DNA of 64,000 nt from Flavisolibacter nicotianae (GCF_003628535.1 NZ_RBCI01000001.1:806001-870000), one strand, 5' to 3'. Shown: positions 24,437 to 33,431, counted from the stretch's first letter. The notes: generated by a model not told the origin, from the letters alone. Translations and numbers: made by a program.

Positions 24437-25246
24437 ATGAAGCGATGGGTGATCTATAGCAGCTTTGTCCTGCTTGCCTGCGGCACGGAGCCAAAGGAGG
24501 TCACCATCTCGTCCGAATCAAAAAACACCGCTACGGCGCCGGCTGTTGCCGACACGCCGCCGGACAGCGGCAGCCGCATTCCCGCCGACAACACGACCGA
24601 AATGGTAACGGTGACGCCGGTAACGCCAAAACCGGCCGGTATTTACCGGGCCATGCTTCCCTACGGCGAGGGAAAAAAAATCCTTCACACCATTGCTTTT
24701 TATCCTACGACCTACCGCCTGCAGGAAGAATACCCGGGTAAACCGGACAGCGTGGTCATCACGCAGGGAACCTGGGCACCGTCGGGTGGTTATATCTGGC
24801 TTTACCGCGACCAGGTTGCGGCCGGCCGCTATACCTGGAAAGGGAGCACCCTGCAGTACTACAACCCGCAATTGAAAAAAAGCACTTCAATGGAAAAGCT
24901 GGTGCCGGCAGCCACCAACCAGGTTTGGCAAACCAAGAAAAAACAAGGCATCGCTTTGTATGGTGTGGGAACAGAGCCGTTTTGGAGCGTGGAGGTTGAT
25001 GACAGCGATTCGCTTGTAGTGAATATGCCCGACTGGACCTCGCCTTTGCGCTCAAAGATCACAGCAGCCGACCGCAGCCAGGACAGCGTGACGTATACTG
25101 CATCCGGAGACTCGCTGCAACTCATCGTTTATCCCCGTTTCTGCAGCGACGGCATGAGCGACTTTCTCTACACGCAAAAACTAAAGCTGGTCTACAAGGG
25201 ACAAGCCTACAAAGGCTGCGGCGAAGTATTCCGCCCGGTTCGTTAG
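24437..25246 (+). CDS. Lipoprotein with NlpE-like and COG3650-like domains
   Basis: A 269-residue protein with a lipoprotein signal and lipobox LLAC (Cys15). A low-complexity linker leads to an NlpE N-terminal-like domain at residues about 70-155 (GIYRAMLPYGEGKKILHTIA; YIWLYRDQVAAGRY). The C-terminal domain begins at ALYGVGTEPFWSVEVDD and ends at YKGCGEVFR, the pattern of COG3650 envelope proteins, with two Cys (RFCSDGMSD, KGCGE) likely to form a disulfide. In Enterobacteria NlpE senses copper and surface stress; a similar envelope-stress role here is inference. Confidence 0.8.
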   Translation: MKRWVIYSSFVLLACGTEPKEVTISSESKNTATAPAVADTPPDSGSRIPADNTTEMVTVTPVTPKPAGIYRAMLPYGEGKKILHTIAFYPTTYRLQEEYPGKPDSVVITQGTWAPSGGYIWLYRDQVAAGRYTWKGSTLQYYNPQLKKSTSMEKLVPAATNQVWQTKKKQGIALYGVGTEPFWSVEVDDSDSLVVNMPDWTSPLRSKITAADRSQDSVTYTASGDSLQLIVYPRFCSDGMSDFLYTQKLKLVYKGQAYKGCGEVFRPVR

Positions 25247-25325
25247 CGTTTCTTTAGGAAAGGAAACATACCAAGATTGTTTTTCATGCGTTATCGGGTA
25301 ACAGACTTCCCTAAAACCGGAACGT

Positions 25326-26594
25326 ATGCAAAAGATTTACGTCCTCCTCCGCAACGACAAACAAACGGGCCCTTACAGCCTTGAAGAAATCATTCAGTTT
25401 GACCTTAAGCCCTACGACCTGATCTGGATCGAAGGCAAAAGTGCCGGGTGGTACTACCCGCAGGAGATCGGTGCGCTGCATCCCTACCTGCAGTTCCTGC
25501 CGCAAAAGCCAAAGCCCGTTGTGCAAACCACCACGGCCAGCCCCGTGTTTGTGGCAATGCCGTCTGCACCCCGTGTGGACGCGGTTCAACCCGCTCCGTT
25601 GCAGGAGGCTCCGGTAATCGCCGCCGAAACCAGCACCAGGTCATCCGGGGCAGCTTCGAAAAATCTAGAAGAGGCCATCTATGCGCAGTTCACCGCGCCG
25701 GCTGAAAAACAAACCGTCAACACAACGACCACGATCCCCGCAAAGCAAAAGAAAAGAGGCTCGGTCACCGTTGCCGGCGGCGTAATGGCAGTTTTGGTAG
25801 TGGGCGGCGTGTTTGCCGCTTCCTGGATGCTGAACCGCCACAACTACGATGACACTGTTACACCGGAACCGGCATTGACAGCGCCGGCTTCCGCCGAAAT
25901 TTCGTCCACGGCCGTTGCAAAAACCGATGACACCAAAAACACCGTGACCAATGCCGGGCAAAAACGCAGGCAGCAGCGAACCAGCGCGGCTTCCGGACGC
26001 ACCGTGCCGGTAACGAAACAGGCGGTATCGCAAAAGCAAAAGACAGTAACCGTTTCTCCCGCCGAAGAAGCAAACAACGGGCATGTATCCACGGCTCCGC
26101 CGCAGGAGGAGCCGGTGACGAAGAAAGAAGAAAGCACGGCAGCACCCGCTGGAACGACAGCGCCGCAGGAAACAAAGAAAAAGCTCCGCGACAAGATCCT
26201 CGACCTTTTTAAAAAGAAACCCGGAGAGCAGAAAAGCGAGGAAGCCAAACCGGCAGACAACAACAACAGCGAACGCACAGCCACCCATCGCGAAGCCGGC
26301 GCAAACCTGGCGCAAATGGTCAGCATCCGTTTTGATATTCCCAATGATTGGATGATGGGCATCAAAGGCGCCAAAGCAATCCTGGTGAACCGGGGCAGCG
26401 AAAAGATTTCGAAGGCCACCGTGGAAGTTCTCTACTACAACGACGACAACGAGCTGCTGCAAAAAAAGGTCATCAACTTCAGTAAGATCGACGGCAAAGA
26501 ATCGCAAACCATTGCCATTCCCGATCATGCAACAGCCACCCGGGTCGACTACAACGTGCTTTCCGTAACGGGTTCCGGCCAGCCATCGGCGTGA
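25326..26594 (+). CDS. GYF_2 domain protein with membrane helix
   Basis: A 422-residue protein. Residues 1-60 are a GYF_2 (DUF4339) domain (QTGPYSLEEIIQFDLKPYDL, WIEGKSAGWYYP). A transmembrane helix lies at about 142-163 (VTVAGGVMAVLVVGGVFAAS). Then comes a long Ala/Thr/Lys low-complexity stretch, and a C-terminal beta domain (residues 325-420) resembling FxLYD-type folds. GYF domains bind proline-rich peptides, so this may be a membrane adaptor. The stop codon TGA coincides with the first TGA of the repeat arm GTGAGGATGT. Function unknown. Confidence 0.78.
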   Translation: MQKIYVLLRNDKQTGPYSLEEIIQFDLKPYDLIWIEGKSAGWYYPQEIGALHPYLQFLPQKPKPVVQTTTASPVFVAMPSAPRVDAVQPAPLQEAPVIAAETSTRSSGAASKNLEEAIYAQFTAPAEKQTVNTTTTIPAKQKKRGSVTVAGGVMAVLVVGGVFAASWMLNRHNYDDTVTPEPALTAPASAEISSTAVAKTDDTKNTVTNAGQKRRQQRTSAASGRTVPVTKQAVSQKQKTVTVSPAEEANNGHVSTAPPQEEPVTKKEESTAAPAGTTAPQETKKKLRDKILDLFKKKPGEQKSEEAKPADNNNSERTATHREAGANLAQMVSIRFDIPNDWMMGIKGAKAILVNRGSEKISKATVEVLYYNDDNELLQKKVINFSKIDGKESQTIAIPDHATATRVDYNVLSVTGSGQPSA

Positions 26595-27060
26595 GGATGT
26601 CAAACGTCAGACGAGAGACGGGAGACGTGAAACCAGTGAAACTTCAAACCAAACTATCGTTTAGATGTTTTGCATTAAGCCAAAAATCACTTCATGTGTA
26701 TGCAGCCGTACGAGAGCTGGTGAAAGAAGTTTCCTCGTTGACTATTCTGCTTCCCGAAAGAAAAATTTAATAGGCTGACGCAACTGCGAAGAGCAGCATT
26801 TTTAGTCAAACCAAATTTATCAGAAGCTGCTTCTCGAAAATCAGGTGCAGAACGAAACCGATTCGTTGAAGTAGCAAGAGGATCCGTAGTGGAAATAGAC
26901 GCGGCTATCGAAACGGCAGTTGATCTCGACTACTACAAACCTGAACAACTGCGCACTGTCGGCAAGCTCCTGAACAAGTGCTTTGCCATGCTGTCGAACT
27001 TGATAGAACGATAGGCGGCCTAAAGTTTCACGTCTGCCGTCTAGCGTTTTACATCCTCAC
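26591..27060. mobile_element. Heptamer inverted-repeat element with decayed four-helix-bundle ORF
   Basis: Both arms begin GTGAGGATGT and continue as 7-nt units of form GNNARAC (GTCAGAC, GAGAGAC, GTGAAAC). The left arm is 26591-26640; the right arm is 27025-27060 in inverse orientation. The TGA in each terminal GTGAGGATGT is the stop codon of the flanking gene (GYF_2 on plus, LytTR on minus). The enclosed ORF is a frameshifted relative of the one at 40271. Confidence 0.8.
26665..27014 (+). pseudogene. Four-helix-bundle (23S IVS-type) protein, frameshifted
   Basis: Translated in pieces, this region matches the intact protein at 40271-40624. One frame gives SQKSLHVYAAVRELVKEV and ILLPE; after a frame change it continues with QLRRAAFLVKPNLSEAASRK and then GAERNRFVEVARGSVVEIDA through to SNLIER and a stop. 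Compared with the intact copy there is a 2-base loss just after the ATG and another net frame change near 26768, followed by in-frame stops. The C-terminal two-thirds is nearly identical in sequence, so decay is recent. Confidence 0.88.
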
Positions 27061-27779
27061 TTTATCATCTTGTTCCGGATAATCTCCATCAGGTCGGCCT
27101 TGTAGTTTTCACCGATCAGGATTTCACTGTGCACATTTTTCAGGCGGAGCAGGTTGCCCTCAATGCCGGTGATCTTGGCAATGGGAATGATAAAAGATTT
27201 GTGCACCCGCAAAAAGTTTTTGTGCGGCAGGCGCTCTTCCAGTTCCTTCATGCTGGTATACACCAGTGTTTTCTTTTCACCGCAATGAATGGCCACGTAA
27301 TTCTTCATGCCTTCAATGTAGTCGATGTCGGCGAGGTTGATCTTTAAGAGCTTTCCTTTCGATTCGGTCTTTACAAAGATGTAATCGTCCTCCACATCAC
27401 CGGCCGGAAGATCTTTGCCGTGCTCCGGTGCCTCTTTGGCCACCTTTTGCACCGCCTGTAAAAAACGGGGAAAGCGAACGGGTTTCAGCAGGTAATCCAC
27501 CACATCCAGTTCGTAACTCTCCAGGGCAAATTCGCTGTAAGCCGTTGTCAGGATCACCTTTGCCTTTCCGTGAATGGCCTTGATAAAATCGATGCCCGAC
27601 AACTCGGGCATTTGAATATCCAGGAAGATCAGTTCAATTGCCTGCTCATTGACGATCTGCAGCGCTTCGATGGGATTGGTAGTGGAAGCCGACAAATGTA
27701 GAAACGGCGTCTGGCTGATGTAATGGGTGAGAATATCGATGGCGTGTTGTTCATCGTCTACAATGAGGCAGTTGATCAT
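27057..27779 (-). CDS. LytTR family response regulator
   Basis: A 240-residue protein. The receiver domain (residues 1-120) has the phospho-acceptor Asp in LIFLDIQMPELSG and the conserved Lys in LLKPVRF. The LytTR DNA-binding domain (residues about 140-240) has FVKTESKGKLLKINLADIDY and FLRVHKSFIIPIAKI. Its ATG overlaps the kinase stop by 4 bases, so the pair is translationally coupled. The likely target is the barrel gene operon upstream. The stop codon TGA forms part of the downstream repeat arm. Confidence 0.95.
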   Translation of the reverse strand: MINCLIVDDEQHAIDILTHYISQTPFLHLSASTTNPIEALQIVNEQAIELIFLDIQMPELSGIDFIKAIHGKAKVILTTAYSEFALESYELDVVDYLLKPVRFPRFLQAVQKVAKEAPEHGKDLPAGDVEDDYIFVKTESKGKLLKINLADIDYIEGMKNYVAIHCGEKKTLVYTSMKELEERLPHKNFLRVHKSFIIPIAKITGIEGNLLRLKNVHSEILIGENYKADLMEIIRNKMIK

Positions 27780-28891
27780 ACAGCATTAATGGTTAAATCC
27801 GTGGTGTAAAATTCGGCTTCGTCTTTTACATTGAGCGAATAATTTCGGCCGTAGGTCAGGTCCAGTTGCTTTTTGATGTTCTCCAGGCCGATACCGGTAG
27901 AGATTTCTTTGGACCCGCCTTTCTTTTTGTTATGGCAGTAAAAACGCAGCAGGCCGTCACCCACATCCAGACGGATGTCGATCGGGTGTTCGGGGCTTTT
28001 GAGGTCGCCGTGCTTGAATGCATTTTCCACAATGGTGATCAGGATAAAGGGAATGATCATGGCACCGTTCACCACGCCGTTCACGCTGAAATCCACATGC
28101 AGGTTATTGGCATAGCGAAGCTGGTTGATCTTGATAACATTTCGTACATGCTCAATTTCATCTTTCAGCAGCACCTTCCCGTCTTTGGCGGCAGGCCCCA
28201 GCGCATAGCGCATGATGTCGGACAGGGTAAGAATGCCTTCCGACAGCTCGGCGGAATAGGGCAGTGATTTGGCGTACAGAAAATTGAGGGTGTTGTGCAA
28301 AAAATGCGGGTTGATCTGCGCTTTTAAAAAATTGAGGTTGGCCTGCGATTTTTCCACCTCCAGCTGCATTTTTTGTTCCTCTAAAACCTTGCGTTGCTTC
28401 CGCTCGTCGCGCAGGTAAGTAAGGTAGGCAAGCAGCAGGGAGGAACCGATGATGAAAAGCGAAGAAAAAAAGTAGGAAAAGATCACGAGGCCCACCGTCA
28501 GCTCGCTTTCCATCTTTCCGTTGTTGACCGTGAAGTGAAGCTTGGTGCTGCTGACAAAAAGAAAGGACACCGTGAAATAGGCAGCCATCAGGAAGAAACT
28601 AATCAGCACCGGCTGCACATACTGCACGATCCGGTGTTTGCCCGCAAACAGGCGGTAGAACATGTTGAGTGTAACGAAATAAAACAGGATGAAAAAACCA
28701 ACGCTGAACGCCTGGCTCAGCAGGTTTTGCCAACTGAAAACCTTGTCCCAATTGGGTTGTTTGTTCAGGGCCGGCGACACAAACAAAGCGATCAGGCCGA
28801 CGGCCTGGAAAAACAAAAAAACACCCAGCGTGATCCAAAACACACGGGAAAACCGGAAGCGACGCCGATGAAGCAAAGAGGGGATTTTCAT
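27776..28891 (-). CDS. LytS-type sensor histidine kinase
   Basis: A 371-residue protein with four membrane helices in the first 165 residues (about 20-40, 52-72, 88-108, 130-155) and a coiled-coil linker. The His_kinase domain (PF06580) has the acceptor His in INPHFLHNTLNFL. The ATPase domain has IVENAFKHGD and GIGLENIKKQL. It pairs with the LytTR regulator immediately downstream. The signal is unknown. A repeat element separates it from the barrel gene on the same strand. Confidence 0.94.
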   Translation of the reverse strand: MKIPSLLHRRRFRFSRVFWITLGVFLFFQAVGLIALFVSPALNKQPNWDKVFSWQNLLSQAFSVGFFILFYFVTLNMFYRLFAGKHRIVQYVQPVLISFFLMAAYFTVSFLFVSSTKLHFTVNNGKMESELTVGLVIFSYFFSSLFIIGSSLLLAYLTYLRDERKQRKVLEEQKMQLEVEKSQANLNFLKAQINPHFLHNTLNFLYAKSLPYSAELSEGILTLSDIMRYALGPAAKDGKVLLKDEIEHVRNVIKINQLRYANNLHVDFSVNGVVNGAMIIPFILITIVENAFKHGDLKSPEHPIDIRLDVGDGLLRFYCHNKKKGGSKEISTGIGLENIKKQLDLTYGRNYSLNVKDEAEFYTTDLTINAV

Positions 28892-28899
28892 GTTTGTTC

Positions 28900-28987
28900 G
28901 ATTGCCGTGAATGGAGAATCGCCAACCGCGAAGGAAAGATAACCAAAGGAAGGCTTCCGATTCGCGATTGACGATTGCCGTTTCACC
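28900..28987. repeat. Inverted 7-nt unit repeat element (GNNAATC type)
   Basis: The right arm on the minus strand reads as heptamers GGCAATC, GTCAATC and GCGAATC. The left arm is more diverged (GATTGCCGTGAATGG, then AGAATCGCC). It lies between the barrel gene and the histidine kinase on the same strand. No ORF. Confidence 0.6.
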
Positions 28988-28993
28988 GGTAGA

Positions 28994-31453
28994 TTAATTA
29001 TTGTTGTTGCCGATACCGATACCGCCGCCCTGCTGCTCGGCTCTTTTCTTTTCGTCTTCGGCAGAGCCGTTCTTTTGCTTGGCACCCTTTACCGTGGTGC
29101 TTCCAAAGCGCAGGGTAAAGTTGACCTTGAACTGTTGCGCCTCCCAGCGGGCCAGCACTCGTGTCGTTTGCCCCGCAAAATCGGACGTGGCGCGGAAGCG
29201 GAAGGTGTGCAAAAGATCGGTACCGGAAACCTTGATGGTACCGTTGCCTTTCAGGATCTGCTTTTGCAGGCCGAGATCAACACCACCCATGCCTTTGTTT
29301 TTAAAAGTACCCATCATCACGCTGGGCGCCACGTACACACCGCTTAGCTCCGCGGTCCATGTCTTGGCAAAGCGCAGGGAGTTTTGTGCAAAGAATACCG
29401 CGCCAAAAACATTCAGGTCGATCTTGCGCCCTGTACCGAAATCGGCTTTGTACATCGAGTAGTTAGTACTCAGGTTGGCAAACAGGCTATACGCTTTGTA
29501 CTGGAAAGGATAGCTGATGTTCAGGCTGAACACATCCTGCGTAGCCAGGTTCTTTTTGCTCATGAATGCCTTTGATTTTTCGGCCGTATCCACGATCTGC
29601 GTAAACAGGTCTTTGATGTGGCTATAGTTTAACGTGGTGGTCAAACGGTATTTGTAAATGCGGGTCACGCCAAAGCTGTTGGTAAACTGCGGACGGAGTT
29701 CCGTATTTCCTTTCATGAAAGAATATTCATCGAGCTTGAACTCAAAGGGGTTCAGGTCCTGGTAGGCCGGGCGGTCGATGCGGCGGCTGTAGGTGAGGCT
29801 CCACTGGTTCAGCGGGTTTTTGTTGAAGGTGACCGACGCACTCGGGAAAAAGTTGGTGTAATTCCGTTTGAATTCAGACATCGTTGGCTGGTAGCCGCTG
29901 CCGTTCAGTTTTTGCCCTGTAGATGTTCCGGTGCTGACGGTGTTTTCGACACGCATCCCGGCCTGTACCATCAGGCCTTTGTAGGCTTTGTTCCAGTTGG
30001 CATACACGGCGTTGATGTTCTCTTTGTATTTGAAACGGTTGCTGCGGTCGCGGTCCAGGATGTTGCTGCCATTCACCACGTCGTAACGCTGGAAGTCGTT
30101 GTCGGTATTTACAAAGCCGATCTTTCCACCCAGTCCCAGCTTACCGCCGCCCAGGTTTTTTTCGTAATCCACCTTACCGGAATTGATGTGAATTTTTGTC
30201 GGCGCAATCATGTTGTAGATCACGGTTCTTGTCTGGATCTTTTCATCCGGTGTATAGTAGTAGTTGGGCTGGTACTGGTCGTTGTTGTTATCGTAGTAGC
30301 CGTTGTCCAGGTTCAATAGCAAGCTGGTACCGTTGGCGCCGTTGTAATTATAGTTCAGGTTCAGGTTGTAGTTACCACGTTTCAGGTTGGAGTGGTTATC
30401 GGCAATCAGGATCCTGTCCACCACACCGGTTGGTGCGTAAGTAATCGGCGTGCGGCTGTAGTTGGTCACTTTCGGATCGGAGATAGAACCGTTGAATAAA
30501 ACCCCCACGGACGACGCTTTATCCAGCGAGTAATCCGCACCCACCTTCACGTTGTGGCTTTGGTTGTCGTAACGGAAAAACCCTTTCTGGTTAAAAATGG
30601 TATCGGCTACACTACGGTACAATTCGATGGAATTGTGATTGAGCCCTTTCGAAACGCTGTACGTACCATAGAGGTTGATGTTCTTGTTGCGGTGGTTCAG
30701 GCTGAAGCTCCCGTTGTACTTGGGAAACACGCCGATGGCATAACCGGCATTCACCGAACCGTTGGTGCCGTATGCCTTGTTCTTTTTGAGGCGAATGTTG
30801 ATGATACCCGCATTACCGGCTGCTTCGAATTTTGCCGACGGGTTGGTGATGATCTCGATGGCTTCGATCTGCGAAGACTGCAGCGACTTCAGGTAGTTGG
30901 CGAGGTCGGAACCGGAAAGAGGCGAGGGGCGGCCGTCGATATAGACCTGCACGCCGTTCTTGCCGTTCACCGTCAGGTTTTCGTCCCTGTCAACCGTCAC
31001 GCCGGGAGATTTACGCAGGAGTTCGAGGCCATCCGAACCGGCGGCGTTGATGGTGCCTTCGACGTTCAGCACTGTCTTGTCGGCTTTTACTTCGATAATG
31101 GGTTTCTGGTAGGAAACGGTAACGGCTTTCAGGTCGCCGGATGCTTTTGCCAGTGCAAAAGCAGGAACCGTTACGTCGGTACCGGCCACCGCAAAGGGTG
31201 CCGAAACAAAGGGCTTGTAGCCAACGTGGCTTACCGAAACACGGTACTGCCCATCGTTGATGCTGGCAAACGAATAAGCACCGTCGGCTTTGGATATGGT
31301 AAACTTCACCGTGGAGGTGTCTTTTGCTTTTACCAGCGACACCGTGGCATCGGCCACCGGTGCACCCTGGTCGTCTTTGGCGATGCCGCTAATGGTTTGA
31401 GCCTGCGTGGTGGTAAACCCGGCAAGAAGGAGGAAGAGGAAAAACAGTCGCAT
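28994..31453 (-). CDS. Outer-membrane beta-barrel receptor protein
   Basis: Start at ATG 31453 (MRLFFLFLLL) gives 819 residues. A signal peptide is followed by a carboxypeptidase-regulatory-like domain (ISGIAKDDQGAPVADATVSL). The plug-like region holds LLRKSPGVTVDRDENLTVNG, QVYIDGRPSPLSG and EIITNPSAKFEAAGNAGIIN. The outer-membrane beta-barrel family region (PF14905) follows. The C-terminus ends in a glycine/Asn tail (GGGIGIGNNNN). The same strand continues into a LytS/LytTR pair about 100 bases later, suggesting linked expression or regulation. Ligand unknown. Confidence 0.9.
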   Translation of the reverse strand: MRLFFLFLLLAGFTTTQAQTISGIAKDDQGAPVADATVSLVKAKDTSTVKFTISKADGAYSFASINDGQYRVSVSHVGYKPFVSAPFAVAGTDVTVPAFALAKASGDLKAVTVSYQKPIIEVKADKTVLNVEGTINAAGSDGLELLRKSPGVTVDRDENLTVNGKNGVQVYIDGRPSPLSGSDLANYLKSLQSSQIEAIEIITNPSAKFEAAGNAGIINIRLKKNKAYGTNGSVNAGYAIGVFPKYNGSFSLNHRNKNINLYGTYSVSKGLNHNSIELYRSVADTIFNQKGFFRYDNQSHNVKVGADYSLDKASSVGVLFNGSISDPKVTNYSRTPITYAPTGVVDRILIADNHSNLKRGNYNLNLNYNYNGANGTSLLLNLDNGYYDNNNDQYQPNYYYTPDEKIQTRTVIYNMIAPTKIHINSGKVDYEKNLGGGKLGLGGKIGFVNTDNDFQRYDVVNGSNILDRDRSNRFKYKENINAVYANWNKAYKGLMVQAGMRVENTVSTGTSTGQKLNGSGYQPTMSEFKRNYTNFFPSASVTFNKNPLNQWSLTYSRRIDRPAYQDLNPFEFKLDEYSFMKGNTELRPQFTNSFGVTRIYKYRLTTTLNYSHIKDLFTQIVDTAEKSKAFMSKKNLATQDVFSLNISYPFQYKAYSLFANLSTNYSMYKADFGTGRKIDLNVFGAVFFAQNSLRFAKTWTAELSGVYVAPSVMMGTFKNKGMGGVDLGLQKQILKGNGTIKVSGTDLLHTFRFRATSDFAGQTTRVLARWEAQQFKVNFTLRFGSTTVKGAKQKNGSAEDEKKRAEQQGGGIGIGNNNN

Positions 31454-31890
31454 TTCTTTGTTATTTAGGTTGAGTAATCGGCTTTGGATTGATCGAAGCA
31501 CAAACCTAGAATGGCCGGAAGGGGAGGAAAAATCTGTTCAACGAAAGGGGTTTTTGGCAGGACGAAAACGGAGTTGGGGTTTGGAAGGAGACAATCCGGC
31601 ACGGCCCCGCAACCAGAACGCCTTTCCGCTGCTGTTGGCGCCCACGCCAATGGCTTTGTTGAACGTAATTGCGTTAGTGCGTATGCTAATGTAAGTAACA
31701 ATGAGCGGGAATAATTTTGATCAACTGCCTCTACACAAACGCCACAACCGATCCGTTTCAATCTACAGGGTTACAGAACAATACCCGCCGATCTGCAGCC
31801 GGGCTCCTGGTCATGTACCTGTTGGTCAACCATGCCACCGCACGACCCATATCGTAAATCCACAGAACAGGAGTTATTGCAGCCAACCGC
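31454..31890. other. Intergenic region before the Crp/Fnr gene
   Basis: About 440 bases with no gene I can support. A 98-codon minus-strand frame (31465-31761) lacks family features and reads through CAACAGCAGCGGAAAGG and GCCAATGGC palindromic text that looks like repeat DNA. The only regulatory signal I see is the -7 box at 31891. Confidence 0.5.
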
Positions 31891-31898
31891 TATTTTTG
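31891..31898 (+). promoter_or_regulatory. Candidate -7 box of the Crp/Fnr gene
   Basis: TATTTTTG matches TAnnTTTG exactly. It ends 7 bases before the ATG at 31906, implying a nearly leaderless transcript. Confidence 0.45.
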
Positions 31899-31905
31899 CT
31901 GTTCC

Positions 31906-32487
31906 ATGTTTGAGCTCCTGTTTACCAAGTTTGATGAAAAAGTGCAGCTGACCGAGGAAGAAAAAGAACTGGCTAAAACGTTCTTTCTTCCCAAGAAACT
32001 ACGCAAACGCCAATACCTGCTGCAGGAAGGCGACATAAGCAAATATGTTGCGTTTGTTGAAAAAGGAACGCTTCGTTCGTATACGGTTGATGAAAGAGGC
32101 GTGGAGCATATCATTCAGTTTGCGTTCGAAGGCTGGTGGATCGGCGACATGTATTCTTTTATCACGAACGAACCGTCTACGTACAATATCGATGCATTGG
32201 AAGATTGCGAACTTTTGCTGCTAAGCCAGCAGGCAGAAGAGCAAATGTTTGAAAAAATTCCAAAGATGGAACGCTTCTTCCGCATACTTGTTCAAAATAG
32301 TCTGATCGCTACGCAAAGAAGATTGGTTGGTTCATTAAGTCAAACCGCGGAAGAAAGATATAACGACCTGGTAGCATCCTGTCCCACCATTCCGCAGCGG
32401 GTACCGCAACACATGATGGCCTCGTTCCTTGGCATTACGCCGGAAACGCTGAGCCGGATTCGCAAGCAGGCGAGTTTGAAAAAATAA
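31906..32487 (+). CDS. Crp/Fnr family transcriptional regulator
   Basis: A 193-residue protein. The cyclic-nucleotide-binding-like domain (residues 15-120) includes YLLQEGDISKYVAFVEKGTL. The C-terminal winged helix has HMMASFLGITPETLSRIRKQ. Its recognition helix reads E-T-L-S-R, which corresponds to the FNR-type E..SR contacts rather than CRP R-E..R. The four Cys ligands of a true FNR iron-sulfur cluster are absent, so the signal is not the FNR cluster. An FNR-like palindrome at 32663 and a redox operon lie directly downstream, a likely target. Confidence 0.92.
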   Translation: MFELLFTKFDEKVQLTEEEKELAKTFFLPKKLRKRQYLLQEGDISKYVAFVEKGTLRSYTVDERGVEHIIQFAFEGWWIGDMYSFITNEPSTYNIDALEDCELLLLSQQAEEQMFEKIPKMERFFRILVQNSLIATQRRLVGSLSQTAEERYNDLVASCPTIPQRVPQHMMASFLGITPETLSRIRKQASLKK

Positions 32488-32596
32488 ATCCTGTTTGTTT
32501 ATGGCAAGCAGTTGAATTTATTGCACAGAGCTCATGAGAAAAGGAAATGAAAAAAACGTCTTCTCTTTTGCTCCTTTTCTTTGTGCAACGATTTTT

Positions 32597-32616
32597 AGGA
32601 CACGCCAGGGCGTGTC
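32597..32616. repeat. Palindrome GGACACGCC/GGCGTGTCC
   Basis: A perfect 9-bp stem with only two intervening bases, 110 bases after the Crp/Fnr stop. A T-run precedes it on the plus strand, so it would work as a terminator only on the minus strand, where no gene ends. Probably a dispersed palindromic repeat. Confidence 0.55.
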
Positions 32617-32662
32617 CCTACTTCTTCATTCACTATTTCTTGTTCCTCTGTTCGAAATTCCC

Positions 32663-32676
32663 TTGACATATATCAA
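32663..32676. promoter_or_regulatory. FNR-like operator TTGACATATATCAA
   Basis: This near-perfect dyad matches TTGAT-N4-ATCAA at 9 of 10 positions. It lies 176 bases after the Crp/Fnr gene and 96 bases before the first gene of the redox run. It fits the E..SR recognition helix of that regulator. Confidence 0.55.
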
Positions 32677-32771
32677 CGCTCCATCTTACGCTATGTCAAT
32701 GCTATTTCTTGCCCTATCGCAATGGTGACCCGCTGACAGCTTGCGAGCTTTGTGTAACAAAACAGAGCAAT

Positions 32772-33431
32772 ATGGCAAAGACAGCAATCGCAATTATTGG
32801 AGCGACGGGAAACATGGGATCGGCTATTGCAAAAAGCCTGGCAAAAGGCCCTTACCGCCTGCTCTTGTTTGCACACGATAAAGCAAAACTGGAAAGCGTA
32901 AAACAAGACATCACGAAAGCAACGCCGTCGGCAGATATCGACTGCGTTGGCTGCCCGATGGATGCAAGCTGGGAAGCGGATGTGATCATTTCTGCCGTGC
33001 CGTACGCGGCCGAAAAAGACGTAGTGGAAAAGATCCGGAACGTTGCCACGCAAAAAGTAGTGGTCAGCATCGCCAACCCGCTGAACGAAACCTATGATGG
33101 ACTGGTGACCGAACCAGGCACCAGCGCTGCCGAAGAATTGCAAAAGCTGCTGCCTTCTTCGAAAGTGGTGAAGGCGTTCAATACAACCTACGCCGCCGAT
33201 TTCGCACAGCCCGTGATCAACGGTCAGCAAGTGGATGCGTTCATTGCCGGAAACGATGAAGACGCCGTGGACGTGGTGAAAGGCCTTGTGACCACAGCCG
33301 GCTTCAATGCCATTGTCGCCGGTGATTTGTCGAAGAGCCGGACCCTGGAAGCCATGCAGGCGCTTTTGATCCAGCTCACGATAAAGAACAACTACAACTG
33401 GTTAGCCGGTTTTAAAATTTTACACAACTAA
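32772..33431 (+). CDS. NADPH-dependent F420 reductase-like / NAD(P)-binding protein
   Basis: Start at ATG 32772 gives 219 residues. The N-terminal Rossmann motif is AIIGATGNMGSAIAKSLAKG. WEADVIISAVPY and NPLNETYDGLV are typical of the F420-dependent NADP reductase and pyrroline-5-carboxylate-reductase-like fold. In Bacteroidota such proteins act in oxidoreduction with an unknown substrate; real F420 use is unlikely here. It opens a tight run with a nitroreductase (16 bases later), DoxX and an NAD(P)H-binding protein. Confidence 0.85.
   Translation: MAKTAIAIIGATGNMGSAIAKSLAKGPYRLLLFAHDKAKLESVKQDITKATPSADIDCVGCPMDASWEADVIISAVPYAAEKDVVEKIRNVATQKVVVSIANPLNETYDGLVTEPGTSAAEELQKLLPSSKVVKAFNTTYAADFAQPVINGQQVDAFIAGNDEDAVDVVKGLVTTAGFNAIVAGDLSKSRTLEAMQALLIQLTIKNNYNWLAGFKILHN

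Noticed and set aside
26665-27014. Two separate short ORFs in the decayed element
   Set aside because: Piecewise translation matches a single intact protein at 40271, so it is one pseudogene.
31465-31761. 98-codon minus-strand frame before the Crp/Fnr gene
   Set aside because: Composition is Pro/Arg/Cys-rich, it reads through palindromic repeat text and has no promoter or family features.
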